Source of the DNA: Anaerolineae bacterium
Lineage (GTDB): Bacteria > Chloroflexota > Anaerolineae > Aggregatilineales > Phototrophicaceae
Direction: 5' to 3'
Length of the DNA: 64,000 bases
NCBI GenBank assembly: GCA_022822545.1
Contig: JAJEBE010000003.1
Span: 1-64,000 of the forward strand
In this document: positions 16,714 to 25,646 of the stretch, in pieces
Numbering within the stretch: position 1 is the stretch's first letter
Layout of the letters: every line of letters begins with the position of its first letter
Position numbers and translations under genes: made by a program
Notes under the pieces: model-generated
What the model was told of the DNA's origin: nothing
What the model saw: only the letters and a program-made list of their open reading frames with translations
Databases searched by the model: none

Positions 16714-19700
16714 TTACTTTATTGGTTCTACGACTGCGGCAGCGGGCAGGGATTTGTTGCGCCCGGTCACCTGCATTCGACAGAGGCGCGAGAATTCGCA
16801 GTAGCGCGAGCACTTGCCATTTTCGCGCTTGCTGGCCTGAACCGGGAATTGTCCGGCTCGTCCCATCCGCAGGTTACGCGCGATATGCGCTTTGGCCAGT
16901 TCGAGCGCGGCCCTATCATCTTCGTCGTCGGTTGATAGGGCGCCGCTGGTCTTGAGATTGCGGAGATGCCAGAACATGCCGCTCGCCACATTCTCATCGG
17001 CGCCAAATTCTTCAAAACTGCTTATCAACGCGAGGATGTAGATACTCATCTGAAAGTCACGGCCGATTTCTATTTCGCTCCGCGGTATGGGCCTGCCGCC
17101 GGTCTTGTAATCGACCACGACGAGACTGCCGTCAACATTGTCGATACGGTCGATCAGGGCGGTCACGCGCAGCGGCTTGATGCCGCCGCCCAATCTTATT
17201 GTCACTTCCTCGACAAATTCTTCCTGTCGATACACGAAGCGGGTATCGCCTAGATTGAGCGGGCTATCGGGCGAGAAATCCAGCTTAATGAAGGCTTCCA
17301 GTCGCTTCAAATGAAATTCGCTTTCTTCTGTCCAAGTGGAGGTCTCGCTAAAATTCAAGAGTTCGGGCGCGCGGGGCAAGATGTCTTCGGCCGCCGCGAC
17401 GAGTAAAGAAAGCGCCTTAGCCTGATTGTTTTGGTGGATCTCGAGCTGGCGAGAACGGACTTTGCGATAAGTTTCTTCCAGGATTCTGTGGTTGAGCGCG
17501 CCCGTCTGGGCCGGGTCAGCGCCCAACTCCGGTTCCACTGCCTGGGACAGCCCCAGAATTCTCTTGGCGAAGAACCGGAAAGGACAGTGGCCAAAGTCGT
17601 TCAGTTGACTGGCGCTCCAAAGCCGGTCTTCGCCAAGCAGGTGCTCTAGTTTTTTAAGCAGCGCTGACTGCGACAATATTCCGCTGTATTGGTCGAAGGG
17701 CGCATTCGACAAACGCCGCATTTCCACCGCTCGATTGTCCTCCACCCGCTGCCAATGCCCGGCAAGCTCGGGCTGGCTACGCAGCCAGTTCCGCGCGCCG
17801 AGCGCCAGTTCCGCTTCTTCGGCATCTTGCCGCCCAAGTTGATCGGCGACCGCGAGCATCAGTTCAGAGTTGTTGGCGGCGGTATGCGGCTCTATGACCG
17901 CGCCGGCAGGACGGCTCTCAATCGGCGCATCGGGGAAAACCGCCCGGACCGCCCGCCAAAGGTAACTCTCGATCCACAGGCGACCCGCTTGATAGGTCGG
18001 GCGCGACAAGGTCAGGGTCTGGCGGGGCAGGCTGATCAATTCGTAGAAGAGGCCGCGGTCGTCGATGCGTTCGGCGCGCGTCCCCAGAGGAATGCCGCGG
18101 GTTTGCAGTTGCTTCCGTTCGGAATCGAGGTAGAGGGGATCTTCGGCGGCTTCCGCCGGGAAGACCCCTTCCGCCAAGCCCAGGATGAAGACGTGATCCT
18201 GTGGCAAGCCGCGCGCTTCCGCCGCTGTAGTCACCAAGACCTGACCCCGCCGCGGCTGATTGATGGAGTCGTCGGCGCCGGTTTGCAAAGCCTGTTTGAG
18301 ATCGGACCAGAATTGTCGCCAGGTCATCCGCCCGCCCGGTTGCATCGTCTCTTGCAGGACATCATCGCTCGCCAGCATATCGCGGAGGATCATTTTTAAG
18401 CCCTTGAGCGCGTCAATATCGCGGGCGACGATGTCGCGATTGGCTCGCTCGTGTTCCCAAGCATTACGGATGATGTTCAGCGAATACGCGCCGCTATCGG
18501 CGTCCGCCGGCTCAATGGGGTCGACGCCGAGAAGCGCCGCAATCAGGCTGATATAATCGGACACATCGGCGCGCTCCGGCGGCGTAACCGCGGCGATGAG
18601 CTTGGACAGGGCCTGCGAGAGCGTCCCTGCTTGCTCGGCGGTCACCGTGGTCAAGGACTCATCATCCCTGTCGGTGCTGGTATGGCGCCGCGCCAGTTGA
18701 ACAAGCGCGGACCAGTCGTCGGCGCCTCCGCCGAGAAATCGGCGCTCAAGGCTGACGCGATCCAGCTTATCGATCAATAAGTCATCCAGGCCGACATCAA
18801 AGTAGGGCGAGCGCAAGACATCCAGCAGATCACGGCGGCGGAAGCGCGGCGCGAGCTCCAGCAGATTGATGATGGCGGCGATGACGGGCGCGCTGCTGTA
18901 GCTGCGTTCGTAATGGAGCAGGAGCGGCAAGTCGTATTCCTGGCCGCCCCATTCAAAGTAGCTGGCGTAGCGCTGCCAATCGCGGAGGGCGACCAGGATG
19001 CCATCGGCCGGCGCGCCCTCCAGAAGCAGGCCTTTTACCGCGCGCAAGACTGCCCGCGTCTCTTCGGCTGGGTCCGGCATTTCAATCAGCTTGATCGCGC
19101 CGCTGCTTCCGGCGGGGGAATCGCGAAACAGGGATTGTCCCAGGCGATGCAAGGCCTCGTGGCGGGTAAGGGAGGTCTCCTCGGCCCATCTCAGCTCCAG
19201 GCTGACGCCGGCGGCATTAAATGTCTTTTGCAGACCTTGCCGCGCCAGCACGCTGCGCCCAGGAGCCAGCGCGAACTCTTCGTCCGGCGGCGCTGCCAAA
19301 GTGATATGCGTCTGCTTGATGCCGCGCGACAGCTCCGCCAGCATTTCGGATTGCACCGGCGTAAACTGGTCGTAGCCGTCAACGAGCAGCAGGTCAACAT
19401 TTGCAGTGATGGCCGGACGCTTGCTTAAGGTCGCCAGCGCCAGCCAGCCCTCGCCCTCCACGTCCGCCAGGTCGCTCTGTCTCAGCGTCTCCTGGTAGCG
19501 TCGATAGATGGCCGCGATCTCTTTGTCCTTTGGGCTGCGCGCCGCCTTGGCGAAGTCAGCGACATCAATCTTGTTCTGCTTGAGTTCGTCTATCAAGTCC
19601 GCCAATACCGCCACGAAGCCGCGCGTCTCCGCGATACGCTGGAAGACGCTCAGTTGATCCTCGCCCAGCATCTGCCATAGCAAAGATCGTAATATCTTAT

Positions 19701-19983
19701 GCCGCATCAAGCTGGAAAGCCGGCGGACGGGCGCGCCCGCGATCTTGAGCAGACGCGCGTTCAGCGTGTAGAAGTTGAAGAATTCGATGTTGAAGAAAGC
19801 GGACGGACTATCGTCGGCTTCGAGCAGACGCTGCTGGAAGCGCAATTCCTGTCGGCGCGTCGCCAGCAAGACCCAAACGCAGGGAAAGGCGCCCTGGCTC
19901 GTATTGGTCAGTTGACGCAGGGTTGAAATCGTCAGCGCGGTTTTGTCAGCCCCGATGGGCGTCAGATGCAAGGTCGCGCTCAA
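16714..19983 (-). CDS. addB: ATP-dependent nuclease subunit B (AddB-like)
   Basis: A 1089-residue partner of AddA. The C-terminal PD-(D/E)XK nuclease is clear: LIDRIDNVDGSLVVVDYKTGG near residue 955. The iron-sulfur cysteines that staple this domain are present: one in DFGHCPFRFF (about 800), and three in CSRYCEFSRLC near the C-terminus. The N-terminal P-loop is degenerate (TPIGADKT rather than GxxGxGKT), so the protein may not hydrolyse ATP. AddB recognises Chi-like sites and cuts one strand during break resection. It starts nine bases after the NERD-domain gene and is followed by addA, forming one repair operon. Confidence 0.9.
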   Translation of the reverse strand: MSATLHLTPIGADKTALTISTLRQLTNTSQGAFPCVWVLLATRRQELRFQQRLLEADDSPSAFFNIEFFNFYTLNARLLKIAGAPVRRLSSLMRHKILRSLLWQMLGEDQLSVFQRIAETRGFVAVLADLIDELKQNKIDVADFAKAARSPKDKEIAAIYRRYQETLRQSDLADVEGEGWLALATLSKRPAITANVDLLLVDGYDQFTPVQSEMLAELSRGIKQTHITLAAPPDEEFALAPGRSVLARQGLQKTFNAAGVSLELRWAEETSLTRHEALHRLGQSLFRDSPAGSSGAIKLIEMPDPAEETRAVLRAVKGLLLEGAPADGILVALRDWQRYASYFEWGGQEYDLPLLLHYERSYSSAPVIAAIINLLELAPRFRRRDLLDVLRSPYFDVGLDDLLIDKLDRVSLERRFLGGGADDWSALVQLARRHTSTDRDDESLTTVTAEQAGTLSQALSKLIAAVTPPERADVSDYISLIAALLGVDPIEPADADSGAYSLNIIRNAWEHERANRDIVARDIDALKGLKMILRDMLASDDVLQETMQPGGRMTWRQFWSDLKQALQTGADDSINQPRRGQVLVTTAAEARGLPQDHVFILGLAEGVFPAEAAEDPLYLDSERKQLQTRGIPLGTRAERIDDRGLFYELISLPRQTLTLSRPTYQAGRLWIESYLWRAVRAVFPDAPIESRPAGAVIEPHTAANNSELMLAVADQLGRQDAEEAELALGARNWLRSQPELAGHWQRVEDNRAVEMRRLSNAPFDQYSGILSQSALLKKLEHLLGEDRLWSASQLNDFGHCPFRFFAKRILGLSQAVEPELGADPAQTGALNHRILEETYRKVRSRQLEIHQNNQAKALSLLVAAAEDILPRAPELLNFSETSTWTEESEFHLKRLEAFIKLDFSPDSPLNLGDTRFVYRQEEFVEEVTIRLGGGIKPLRVTALIDRIDNVDGSLVVVDYKTGGRPIPRSEIEIGRDFQMSIYILALISSFEEFGADENVASGMFWHLRNLKTSGALSTDDEDDRAALELAKAHIARNLRMGRAGQFPVQASKRENGKCSRYCEFSRLCRMQVTGRNKSLPAAAVVEPIK

Positions 19984-19992
19984 AGTCGGCTC

Positions 19993-20733
19993 CTAATGAT
20001 AGAGGATCTTAACCAGGGCTTGCACCGCGCCGGGCGACAGCCGCTCCTCGGCGAAGTAGCTGTCGCGCAGGCTGGCGACCAACTGGCTGGCATAAGCCAC
20101 CGGGACGGCCGGCTGCCGCAGTTTGAGGGAAACCTCGGGCGCGTCCCGCAAGAATACAACAGCCGCGTACACGGGAATCTCCTGCATGTCGCAGTCCTTC
20201 AAGTGCGCGCGCAGCTGTATGGCTTTGGCGACTATCTCCCGCGTCGGGTTCCAGCGCAGCGGAGTCCACTTGCTTTTGCGCCGGCGCTTCAGCCAGTGCC
20301 CGCCTTCGTTGAAGAATGCGCCTTTCCGCCGGCTTATCCGCAGCGCCAATACACCGTGTTTGCTGACCAGCGCGGCGTCGAGGTAGCCGGTGCTTCGCTT
20401 GCTGATGTTGCGGATCAGAACATACTGATGATCCAGGTCTTTCGCCAGGATTTCGCCGAGAAGCCGGGCGTTCTTGTTGTCGGTCTTCCAGGTGACTGAC
20501 CGCAGCGCCAGCGCCATGGCGAGAAGGGCGACGACGGCGCCGATAACCAAGAGCGCTTTGCGCGTCAGGTCGTAAATGGGGTAGCCCCGGTTGAAGGGCG
20601 ACACCAGGCCGAAAATATGCAGAGCGATGCCGGCGACGAGCAGGGCGGCGCCAAGCAAGAATACCAGCGCCGCGGCGATAAGAAGATCGCTCGAGCGCCG
20701 ATTCAAGCTGCGGGTCGGGGCTATACTCCGCAT
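19993..20733 (-). CDS. Membrane-anchored NERD (nuclease-related) domain protein
   Basis: A 246-residue protein. Two hydrophobic segments (about 17-45 and 58-80) precede a cytoplasmic domain with the strand pattern of NERD: YVLIRNISKRSTGYLDAALVSKHGVLALRI, where Asp in GYLDAA is the expected acidic residue, then RRKGAFFNEGGHW and a Lys/Arg-rich stretch. NERD belongs to the PD-(D/E)XK-like nuclease clan, but catalytic activity is rarely shown. It is the first gene of the addB-addA unit with a nine-base gap, which suggests a role linked to DNA processing or its control at the membrane. That link is inferred. Confidence 0.7.
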   Translation of the reverse strand: MRSIAPTRSLNRRSSDLLIAAALVFLLGAALLVAGIALHIFGLVSPFNRGYPIYDLTRKALLVIGAVVALLAMALALRSVTWKTDNKNARLLGEILAKDLDHQYVLIRNISKRSTGYLDAALVSKHGVLALRISRRKGAFFNEGGHWLKRRRKSKWTPLRWNPTREIVAKAIQLRAHLKDCDMQEIPVYAAVVFLRDAPEVSLKLRQPAVPVAYASQLVASLRDSYFAEERLSPGAVQALVKILYH

Positions 20734-20843
20734 CGCTTGCCGCCGGCCTTTCGTCTCGGTCCGTCACACAGTTACGATGATAGCCCATCTGTCGGCGCTT
20801 GCAATCTGCGTCGGCGGGCGTTCGCGGGAGCGGCGAGTTTGAA

Positions 20844-20849
20844 TATAAT
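20844..20849 (+). promoter_or_regulatory. Possible -10 element upstream of the kinase-like gene
   Basis: A perfect TATAAT in an AT-rich pocket about 80 bases before the kinase-like gene. No good -35 hexamer is seen at 16-18 bases; the preceding TTGAA could act as a weak extended element. Confidence 0.3.
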
Positions 20850-20927
20850 TAGTAATGGCGCGGCAATGCAGGTTTAATTGATGCGGGGGATCAGCGGCGG
20901 ATGACCGACAAGCGAACGTAGCGGACG

Positions 20928-22220
20928 ATGATGAACGATATGCAAAGCGTATCAAACAGCGAGGCCAACGCCGGGCTGAACGAAGTGCACCGCTTCGGCA
21001 GCGCCAGCGAATCGCTGTTCCGACGTCTGTATCGCGGTTTGAACCGACGGCGGCAACTGGAAGAAGAACTGCGTCAACAGCGCGCGCTGGCCGGGCGAGA
21101 AGCCTCGCGCCATGCTGACTTGCAGCGGCGCTTTTCGCAATTGCAGGCCGCTGATAGCCGGCGCGGCAGTGAAATGGAGCGGCTGCAAGCTGTGCTGGGC
21201 AGCCTGGAAGAAGGCATTATCGCTCAAGATCCCGGCGGCAAGGTGACCATGATGAATCGGGCGGCGGAAGCCATGCTCGGCGGCAAACGCGCCTTTTGGG
21301 ATAGCGAGCTTGGCACCCTCTTCGAGCGCTATCGCGATGTGGAGGAGATCCCGGCCGAGCTGACGCCCTTGGGCGAGCCCGACGAAATCCCGCTGAATCA
21401 TCGCATCGTCAGGGCGCAGCTTGTCGCCGTGGGCGATGAGAGCCGGCGGCGCATCGGCACGGTCATCATCCTGCGCGATGTGACTTATGACGCGCTCGCC
21501 GAGCGGCTGAAAGACGGCTTCGCCCGGCATATCGCCGAGGAGATGGAGAGCCCGATTAGTGTCATCAGGCTGGCCAGCGAGTTGCTAAGCGGGCAGCCGG
21601 AAGACAGCGCAATTAATCAGCGCCTGTTGGAGAAGCTGCTGCAAAATGTGGATATCCTGGATCAACTGGCGCTTGAGCTGCTCGATATTGCCAAGATGAG
21701 CGCCGGCGTCTTCGAGGTCAAGCGCGAACCGCTGGCTGCCGAAGCGCTGCTTTGGGCGGTCGTGAATGGCATTGGGCCGGATGTGAAGCGCCGCGGCATT
21801 GACTTGCTGGTGATGACGCGCGGTCTCAGCGGCGTCATATTGCGCGGCGATGAATCGCGCCTGCAATGGGCGCTGGGGCATCTCATTCGCAATGGCGCCG
21901 ATTACAATGCGGAAGGCGGCTATGTGGCGCTGACGGCCCGCGTCGAGACGCGCAAGTCCAAACGCTACCTCCTCATCAGCGTCAGCGACGATGGCGCCGG
22001 CATCGGCCCGGCCGACCTGCCTCATGTATTCGAGCGATTTTATCGCGGCAGCGCGGGCGCCGGGCAAGGCAGGCCCGCCGGCCTGGGCCAGGGACTCTAT
22101 GTCGCCAAGGCGATCTGCGAGGCGCACGGCGGTTACCTGCAGGCGGAGAGCCGCTTGGGCCTGGGCAGCATTTTCACGCTGGCTGTCCCGGCGCGCCAGG
22201 CGGCCGCGAACGCGAATTAA
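20928..22220 (+). CDS. Histidine-kinase-like protein with PAS domain but no phospho-acceptor His
   Basis: A 430-residue cytoplasmic protein with a coiled coil (about 32-80), a PAS domain (about 85-190, LGSLEEGIIAQDPGGKVTMM), a dimerisation helix pair and a HATPase domain. The ATP site is intact: N box GHLIRNGADYN, G1 DDGAGIGPADLPHVF, F box FERFYRG and G2 GLGQGLYVAK. The H box is abnormal. Where kinases have F-x-x-x-V-S-H-E-L-R-T-P, this has FARHIAEEMESPI, putting Glu at the phospho-acceptor His; a His lies three positions earlier. It has no signal or membrane segments and no neighbouring response regulator. It may bind ATP and signal by conformation, or the displaced His may act instead. The NYN gene follows after 30 bases. 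Confidence 0.8.
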   Translation: MMNDMQSVSNSEANAGLNEVHRFGSASESLFRRLYRGLNRRRQLEEELRQQRALAGREASRHADLQRRFSQLQAADSRRGSEMERLQAVLGSLEEGIIAQDPGGKVTMMNRAAEAMLGGKRAFWDSELGTLFERYRDVEEIPAELTPLGEPDEIPLNHRIVRAQLVAVGDESRRRIGTVIILRDVTYDALAERLKDGFARHIAEEMESPISVIRLASELLSGQPEDSAINQRLLEKLLQNVDILDQLALELLDIAKMSAGVFEVKREPLAAEALLWAVVNGIGPDVKRRGIDLLVMTRGLSGVILRGDESRLQWALGHLIRNGADYNAEGGYVALTARVETRKSKRYLLISVSDDGAGIGPADLPHVFERFYRGSAGAGQGRPAGLGQGLYVAKAICEAHGGYLQAESRLGLGSIFTLAVPARQAAANAN

Positions 22221-22250
22221 CCCGGCCGCGCGCGCCAGAAATTAGTTGAG

Positions 22251-22736
22251 ATGCCATATCTGATCGACGGCCATAATCTGATCGCGGCCCTGCCTGATAT
22301 CAGCCTTGCCGATGAGAACGATGAGGCAAAGCTGGTCCTCAAGCTGAGAGGATTTTCGACGCGCGCGAAGACGAAGTGCACCGTCATATTTGATCGTGGA
22401 CTGCCGGCTGGCACATCCAAACTTTCCACCAGCGCGGTCAAAGTTGTATTCGCTTCCGAGCGATCCAGCGCCGATTCTTTGATCAGGCGGCGCATAAGCC
22501 AAACGCGCGATGCCAGAAACTGGACGCTGGTATCTTCCGACCGGGAGATTGTCGATCGCGCGCGCCGGCGCGGCATGCGACAAGTATCGGCCGCTGAATT
22601 CGCGCGGCAGTTGGGGCAAGGCGATACGGCGGGGTCAAGTATTGCCGGCCCGGAAAAGCCGACGCCCTCCGAAGACGATACGGCCCTGTGGCTCCAGCAC
22701 TTTGGCGATGCTGAAGACGGGGACGGCGTCGAATGA
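22251..22736 (+). CDS. NYN-domain (YacP/Rae1-like) putative endoribonuclease
   Basis: A 161-residue protein with the PIN-like NYN fold. MPYLIDGHNLI gives the first acidic residue, VIFDRGLP the second strand, SSADSLIRRRI the third motif with Ser-Ala-Asp, and LVSSDREIVDRA the fourth with Ser-Asp. These match the metal-binding acidic positions of YacP/Rae1, an RNase that cuts mRNA in association with ribosomes in Bacillus. The last 40 residues are an acidic, low-complexity tail. It follows the kinase-like gene closely and precedes the tRNA cluster. Confidence 0.85.
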   Translation: MPYLIDGHNLIAALPDISLADENDEAKLVLKLRGFSTRAKTKCTVIFDRGLPAGTSKLSTSAVKVVFASERSSADSLIRRRISQTRDARNWTLVSSDREIVDRARRRGMRQVSAAEFARQLGQGDTAGSSIAGPEKPTPSEDDTALWLQHFGDAEDGDGVE

Positions 22737-22787
22737 AAGCGGGCTTTTCCAGCGGGCGGCGAAGGCTTTGCCCGACAAGATTATTCC

Positions 22788-22816
22788 TTTACTTTGGCGC
22801 GCGGGGCAAGTAAGAT
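22788..22816 (+). promoter_or_regulatory. Promoter of the tRNA-Pro/Gly/Met cluster
   Basis: TTTACT and TAAGAT are separated by 17 bases. The -10 ends 11 bases before the tRNA-Pro 5' end. The tRNA-Val promoter at 24033-24061 has almost the same geometry. Confidence 0.65.
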
Positions 22817-22827
22817 GCAAAGGACTG

Positions 22828-22901
22828 CGGGGCGTGGCGCAGCCCGGTAGCGCGCACGGTTTGGGTCCGTGAGGTCCCCGGTTCGAATCCGGGCGCCCCG
22901 A
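22828..22901 (+). tRNA. tRNA-Pro (anticodon TGG)
   Basis: A full cloverleaf. Acceptor arm CGGGGCG pairs with CGCCCCG, the anticodon stem CACGG/CCGTG closes loop TTTGGGT giving TGG, and the T arm CCGG-TTCGAAT-CCGG is normal. Discriminator A; CCA is not encoded. Confidence 0.97.
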
Positions 22902-22912
22902 CATGCAAGAGC

Positions 22913-22983
22913 GCGGGTATGGTGTAACGGTAGCACTCCACCCTTCCAAGGTGTCAGTACGGGTTCGAATCCCGTTACCCGCT
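22913..22983 (+). tRNA. tRNA-Gly (anticodon TCC)
   Basis: Acceptor arm GCGGGTA pairs with TACCCGC, the anticodon loop CTTCCAA gives TCC, and the T arm CGGG-TTCGAAT-CCCG is normal. It is 11 bases after tRNA-Pro and probably shares its transcript. CCA is not encoded. Confidence 0.97.
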
Positions 22984-23024
22984 AATAAATGCGCGCTTGA
23001 CAGATGAATTAGCGTTTGCGCGAT

Positions 23025-23097
<73 letters not shown>

Positions 23098-23143
23098 CTG
23101 ACAAATCAGCCGCCCGACTGTTTTTCGTCTTGCTCGGCTGGGT

Positions 23144-23965
23144 CTAGCTCCAGCGCCGATGCGATCTAATGCGGTCATAAGCCGACTTGACTTCCTTGAA
23201 GCGCTGTTCGGCTTCGTCTTTCTGGTGCTCGCTGACATCCGGATGGTATTCCCGCGCCAGCTTGCGGAAAGCTTCTTTGACCGCTTCCTGCCCGGCGCCA
23301 ACTTCAATTTCAAGCGCCAGGTAAGCGGCGCTGATCTGTGTCGCCGACTCCATATCCGCCGGCCCGGATTGCCGCGTGTGATAGTGAAAGCGTTGCTGCG
23401 CGCGCTCTTCGCTGATGCGACGCTTGAATTTCGGCGAGGCGATATCGCCGACGTACCAGCTCCCGCGGATATTGGTTTGGCAATCGCGCCGGCGGACTGA
23501 CACCGCTTCCAGGGGAAAGTCCCGCGTATGCCAGACGACAAATTCGTTGCGATGCGTCGTCTCGTCCAGATTGACTTGCGCCAGGGACAGGTCTGCGCCG
23601 CTGAGTTCGTAGGCGTGGATGGCGCCGACATTCAGCGCGCGCAAATCATCCTGCCAGCCTTGCAGCCGGCCGCAGTAGCCATCCGCGGGCAGGAGATTCA
23701 AATTGATGAGAAAAAGGGAGCCGATGCTCGCTTTGCTGTTCTGCTTCAAGATGGCTCTAAGCGCGCGGGATTTGGGCGGCCGGTCGATGATGTAGGCGTA
23801 AAGCCGACTGTTCATCCAGGTTTCGACGACAATATCCGGTTCGTGGCTGAGCGAGGTCAGGCTGGCTTCGCGGCGGGCGCTGGCGGATTTGACATCCTGC
23901 GCCTCACGAAAGCGCTGTTTGATCAAGTCTGCGCAGGGGTGCGGCACATCGACTATCTTTCTCAC
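23144..23965 (-). CDS. J-domain (DnaJ-like) protein with novel N-terminal region
   Basis: A 273-residue protein. The C-terminal 65 residues are a J domain with the essential HPD (KLAREYHPDVSEHQKDEA, then FKEVKSAYDRI), which stimulates the ATPase of Hsp70 partners. The N-terminal 200 residues are not the Gly/Phe or zinc regions of DnaJ. They carry strands such as DIVVETWMNSRLYAYII and NEFVVWHTRDFPLEAV and may be a substrate-recognition or scaffold domain. A J domain at the C-terminus marks it as a specialised class C co-chaperone. It is convergent with the tRNA cluster. Confidence 0.8.
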   Translation of the reverse strand: MRKIVDVPHPCADLIKQRFREAQDVKSASARREASLTSLSHEPDIVVETWMNSRLYAYIIDRPPKSRALRAILKQNSKASIGSLFLINLNLLPADGYCGRLQGWQDDLRALNVGAIHAYELSGADLSLAQVNLDETTHRNEFVVWHTRDFPLEAVSVRRRDCQTNIRGSWYVGDIASPKFKRRISEERAQQRFHYHTRQSGPADMESATQISAAYLALEIEVGAGQEAVKEAFRKLAREYHPDVSEHQKDEAEQRFKEVKSAYDRIRSHRRWS

Positions 23966-24032
23966 CGGCGAACGGCATGATAATAGAAGCAGAGCGGGAG
24001 CTTTGTCAAATGCGCGGCGCGGTTCGAATGTC

Positions 24033-24061
24033 TTGCAATCGCGAAAGACTTGCGCTAAACT
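24033..24061 (+). promoter_or_regulatory. Promoter of tRNA-Val
   Basis: TTGCAA and TAAACT are separated by 17 bases; the -10 ends 12 bases before the tRNA, nearly the spacing seen for tRNA-Pro. Confidence 0.65.
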
Positions 24062-24073
24062 TGGGGTTGATAT

Positions 24074-24146
24074 GGGCCGTTAGCTCAACTGGCAGAGCGC
24101 CTCGTTGACGTCGAGGAGGTTACAGGTTCGAGTCCTGTACAGCCCA
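24074..24146 (+). tRNA. tRNA-Val (anticodon GAC)
   Basis: The anticodon stem CCTCG/CGAGG closes loop TTGACGT giving GAC, and the T arm ACAGG-TTCGAGT-CCTGT is normal. The acceptor stem GGGCCGT against ACAGCCC has one C-A mismatch at its fifth pair; the rest pairs well. CCA is not encoded. Confidence 0.93.
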
Positions 24147-24211
24147 CAGGAGCAAATCGCATATATGAGCGCGCCGGCATCATTGCCGGTGTTTTATTTC
24201 CGCGAGTGGCC

Positions 24212-24904
24212 TCACATGATGCCGAAGGATTCAAAGGCCTCGACCGTGCCCATGCCGGCCTCGAGCGCTGCCCGCACTTGATTCTCGCCACGCGCTTTTT
24301 CCAGGGCGGCGGTGAAGACGTCGCGTTCCGCGCTTTGCGGCACGATGCAGACGCCATCAATATCGCCGAAGACGATATCGCCGGGGTCTATTTTGACGCC
24401 CTCCATCTCGATCGGACTGCGGTAATCTATGACCCGGCCGCGCGGTCCTTGATCCTGAGCGTAGCCGCCAAAAGAAAATGTGGGAAAGTCCAAGTGAAGA
24501 ATCTCGTTGGTATCGCGCGAGTAGCCATGCACGACGGCGCCGGCCGCGCCCAGCAAACGGGCGCGCGTGCTCATCAAGCCGCCCCAGAGCGCGTAGGTTG
24601 GCGAGGCGCCCGCGCAGATATAGACCTCGTTCGGTTTCATCGTGTCCAGCGCGTGGAACATCAAACCGAAGGGATTATTGACTTTGTCATCATCGGCGTC
24701 ATCCACCGCTTCGGCGGTCAGGTCGGCCTCGAGCACGGTCATGGCGCGGCCGATGACCACCATGCCGCTCGCCAGCGGTTTGATCTGCGGCGGCAGAAAC
24801 TGATGCAACAAACCGAGTTTGTCCATCACATCGCCGACGACGGCGGGAAACAACTCCTGCCGCGCCAGCACAAATAATTCCTCATCCGATTGCCAAAGGG
24901 CCAT
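24212..24904 (-). CDS. RraA / HMG-aldolase-like family protein
   Basis: A 230-residue protein of the RraA fold, shared by 4-hydroxy-4-methyl-2-oxoglutarate aldolases and the RNase E inhibitor RraA. Core motifs are VVGDVMDKLG near the start, GGLMSTRARLLGAAGAVVHG (about 115-135) followed by YSRD, whose Arg-Asp pair binds substrate and metal in the aldolases, and GDIVFGDIDGVCIVP near 190. These proteins are trimers or hexamers in the cytoplasm. Whether this one cleaves an oxo-acid is unknown. AAGGAG lies nine bases before the ATG at 24904, ruling out an eight-codon longer form. Confidence 0.85.
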   Translation of the reverse strand: MALWQSDEELFVLARQELFPAVVGDVMDKLGLLHQFLPPQIKPLASGMVVIGRAMTVLEADLTAEAVDDADDDKVNNPFGLMFHALDTMKPNEVYICAGASPTYALWGGLMSTRARLLGAAGAVVHGYSRDTNEILHLDFPTFSFGGYAQDQGPRGRVIDYRSPIEMEGVKIDPGDIVFGDIDGVCIVPQSAERDVFTAALEKARGENQVRAALEAGMGTVEAFESFGIM

Positions 24905-25109
24905 CGCGTCGCTCCTTTGCCGCAGCACAATTGCTTACTCGAATCAGCATTGTAACCTGCGCGGGGGCGATGCACAAAAGCACAGGGCCTTTCGCAAGGA
25001 GCAATCGCTACAAATGACGGCGGCCGACATGCCACAGACTCAGACGAATTATCCGCAAAAACTGCCTAAACTCTGTGCTTTCTGTGGTTAGAAGAAATGA
25101 CGCGCCGGT

Positions 25110-25646
25110 CTAGAATTCGATGCCGGCTCGCGCTTTGATGCCGGCGTCAAAAGCATGTTTGAGCTTCACCATTTCGGTGGCGGTATCGGCGTAGTTGATG
25201 AGGGCGGGCGGGGCGTTGCGGCCGGTGATGAGCAGGTGCTGACGCGGCGGTTTGTTCGCGCGCAGCCATTCGATCACCGCTTCCGTCTCCAGCCAGCCGA
25301 AATCCAGCAAGTAGGTAAACTCATCCAGCGCGACAAGATCGTACTCGTCCGACACGATGGTATGCTGCGCTATCTCCCAGCCATGGAGAGCGCGGGCTTG
25401 TGTTTCATCCAGGTCGCGGCTGGTCCAGGTGAAGCCGTCGCCGGTTTTGATCGGCTCCAGGCCCAGGGCCTTCAAAGCGCGCACTTCGCCCCATTGCCCG
25501 CCTTCGTGTTTGAGAAATTGAATCAAAGCGACTTTCTTTTTGCGCCCCAGCATGCGCAAGATCAGGCCGAAGGCGGAGGTTGACTTGCCGCGGCCATCGC
25601 CGGTGTTGACCAATACCCGACCGCGCCTCGCTTGCCGTTCCGTCAT
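25110..25646 (-). CDS. cobO: Corrinoid adenosyltransferase (CobO/BtuR)
   Basis: A 178-residue ATP:corrinoid adenosyltransferase, which makes adenosylcobalamin or adenosyl-cobyrinate by attaching the 5'-deoxyadenosyl group to Co(I). It has the CobA-type P-loop NTGDGRGKSTSAFGL, VALIQFLKHEGGQWGE, and YDLVALDEFTYLLDFGW (Walker B), with LLITGRNAPPALI near the C-terminus. It is the last gene of the B12 operon and starts in an ATGA overlap with the ABC ATPase. Imported corrinoid would therefore be converted directly to the coenzyme form. Confidence 0.93.
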   Translation of the reverse strand: MTERQARRGRVLVNTGDGRGKSTSAFGLILRMLGRKKKVALIQFLKHEGGQWGEVRALKALGLEPIKTGDGFTWTSRDLDETQARALHGWEIAQHTIVSDEYDLVALDEFTYLLDFGWLETEAVIEWLRANKPPRQHLLITGRNAPPALINYADTATEMVKLKHAFDAGIKARAGIEF

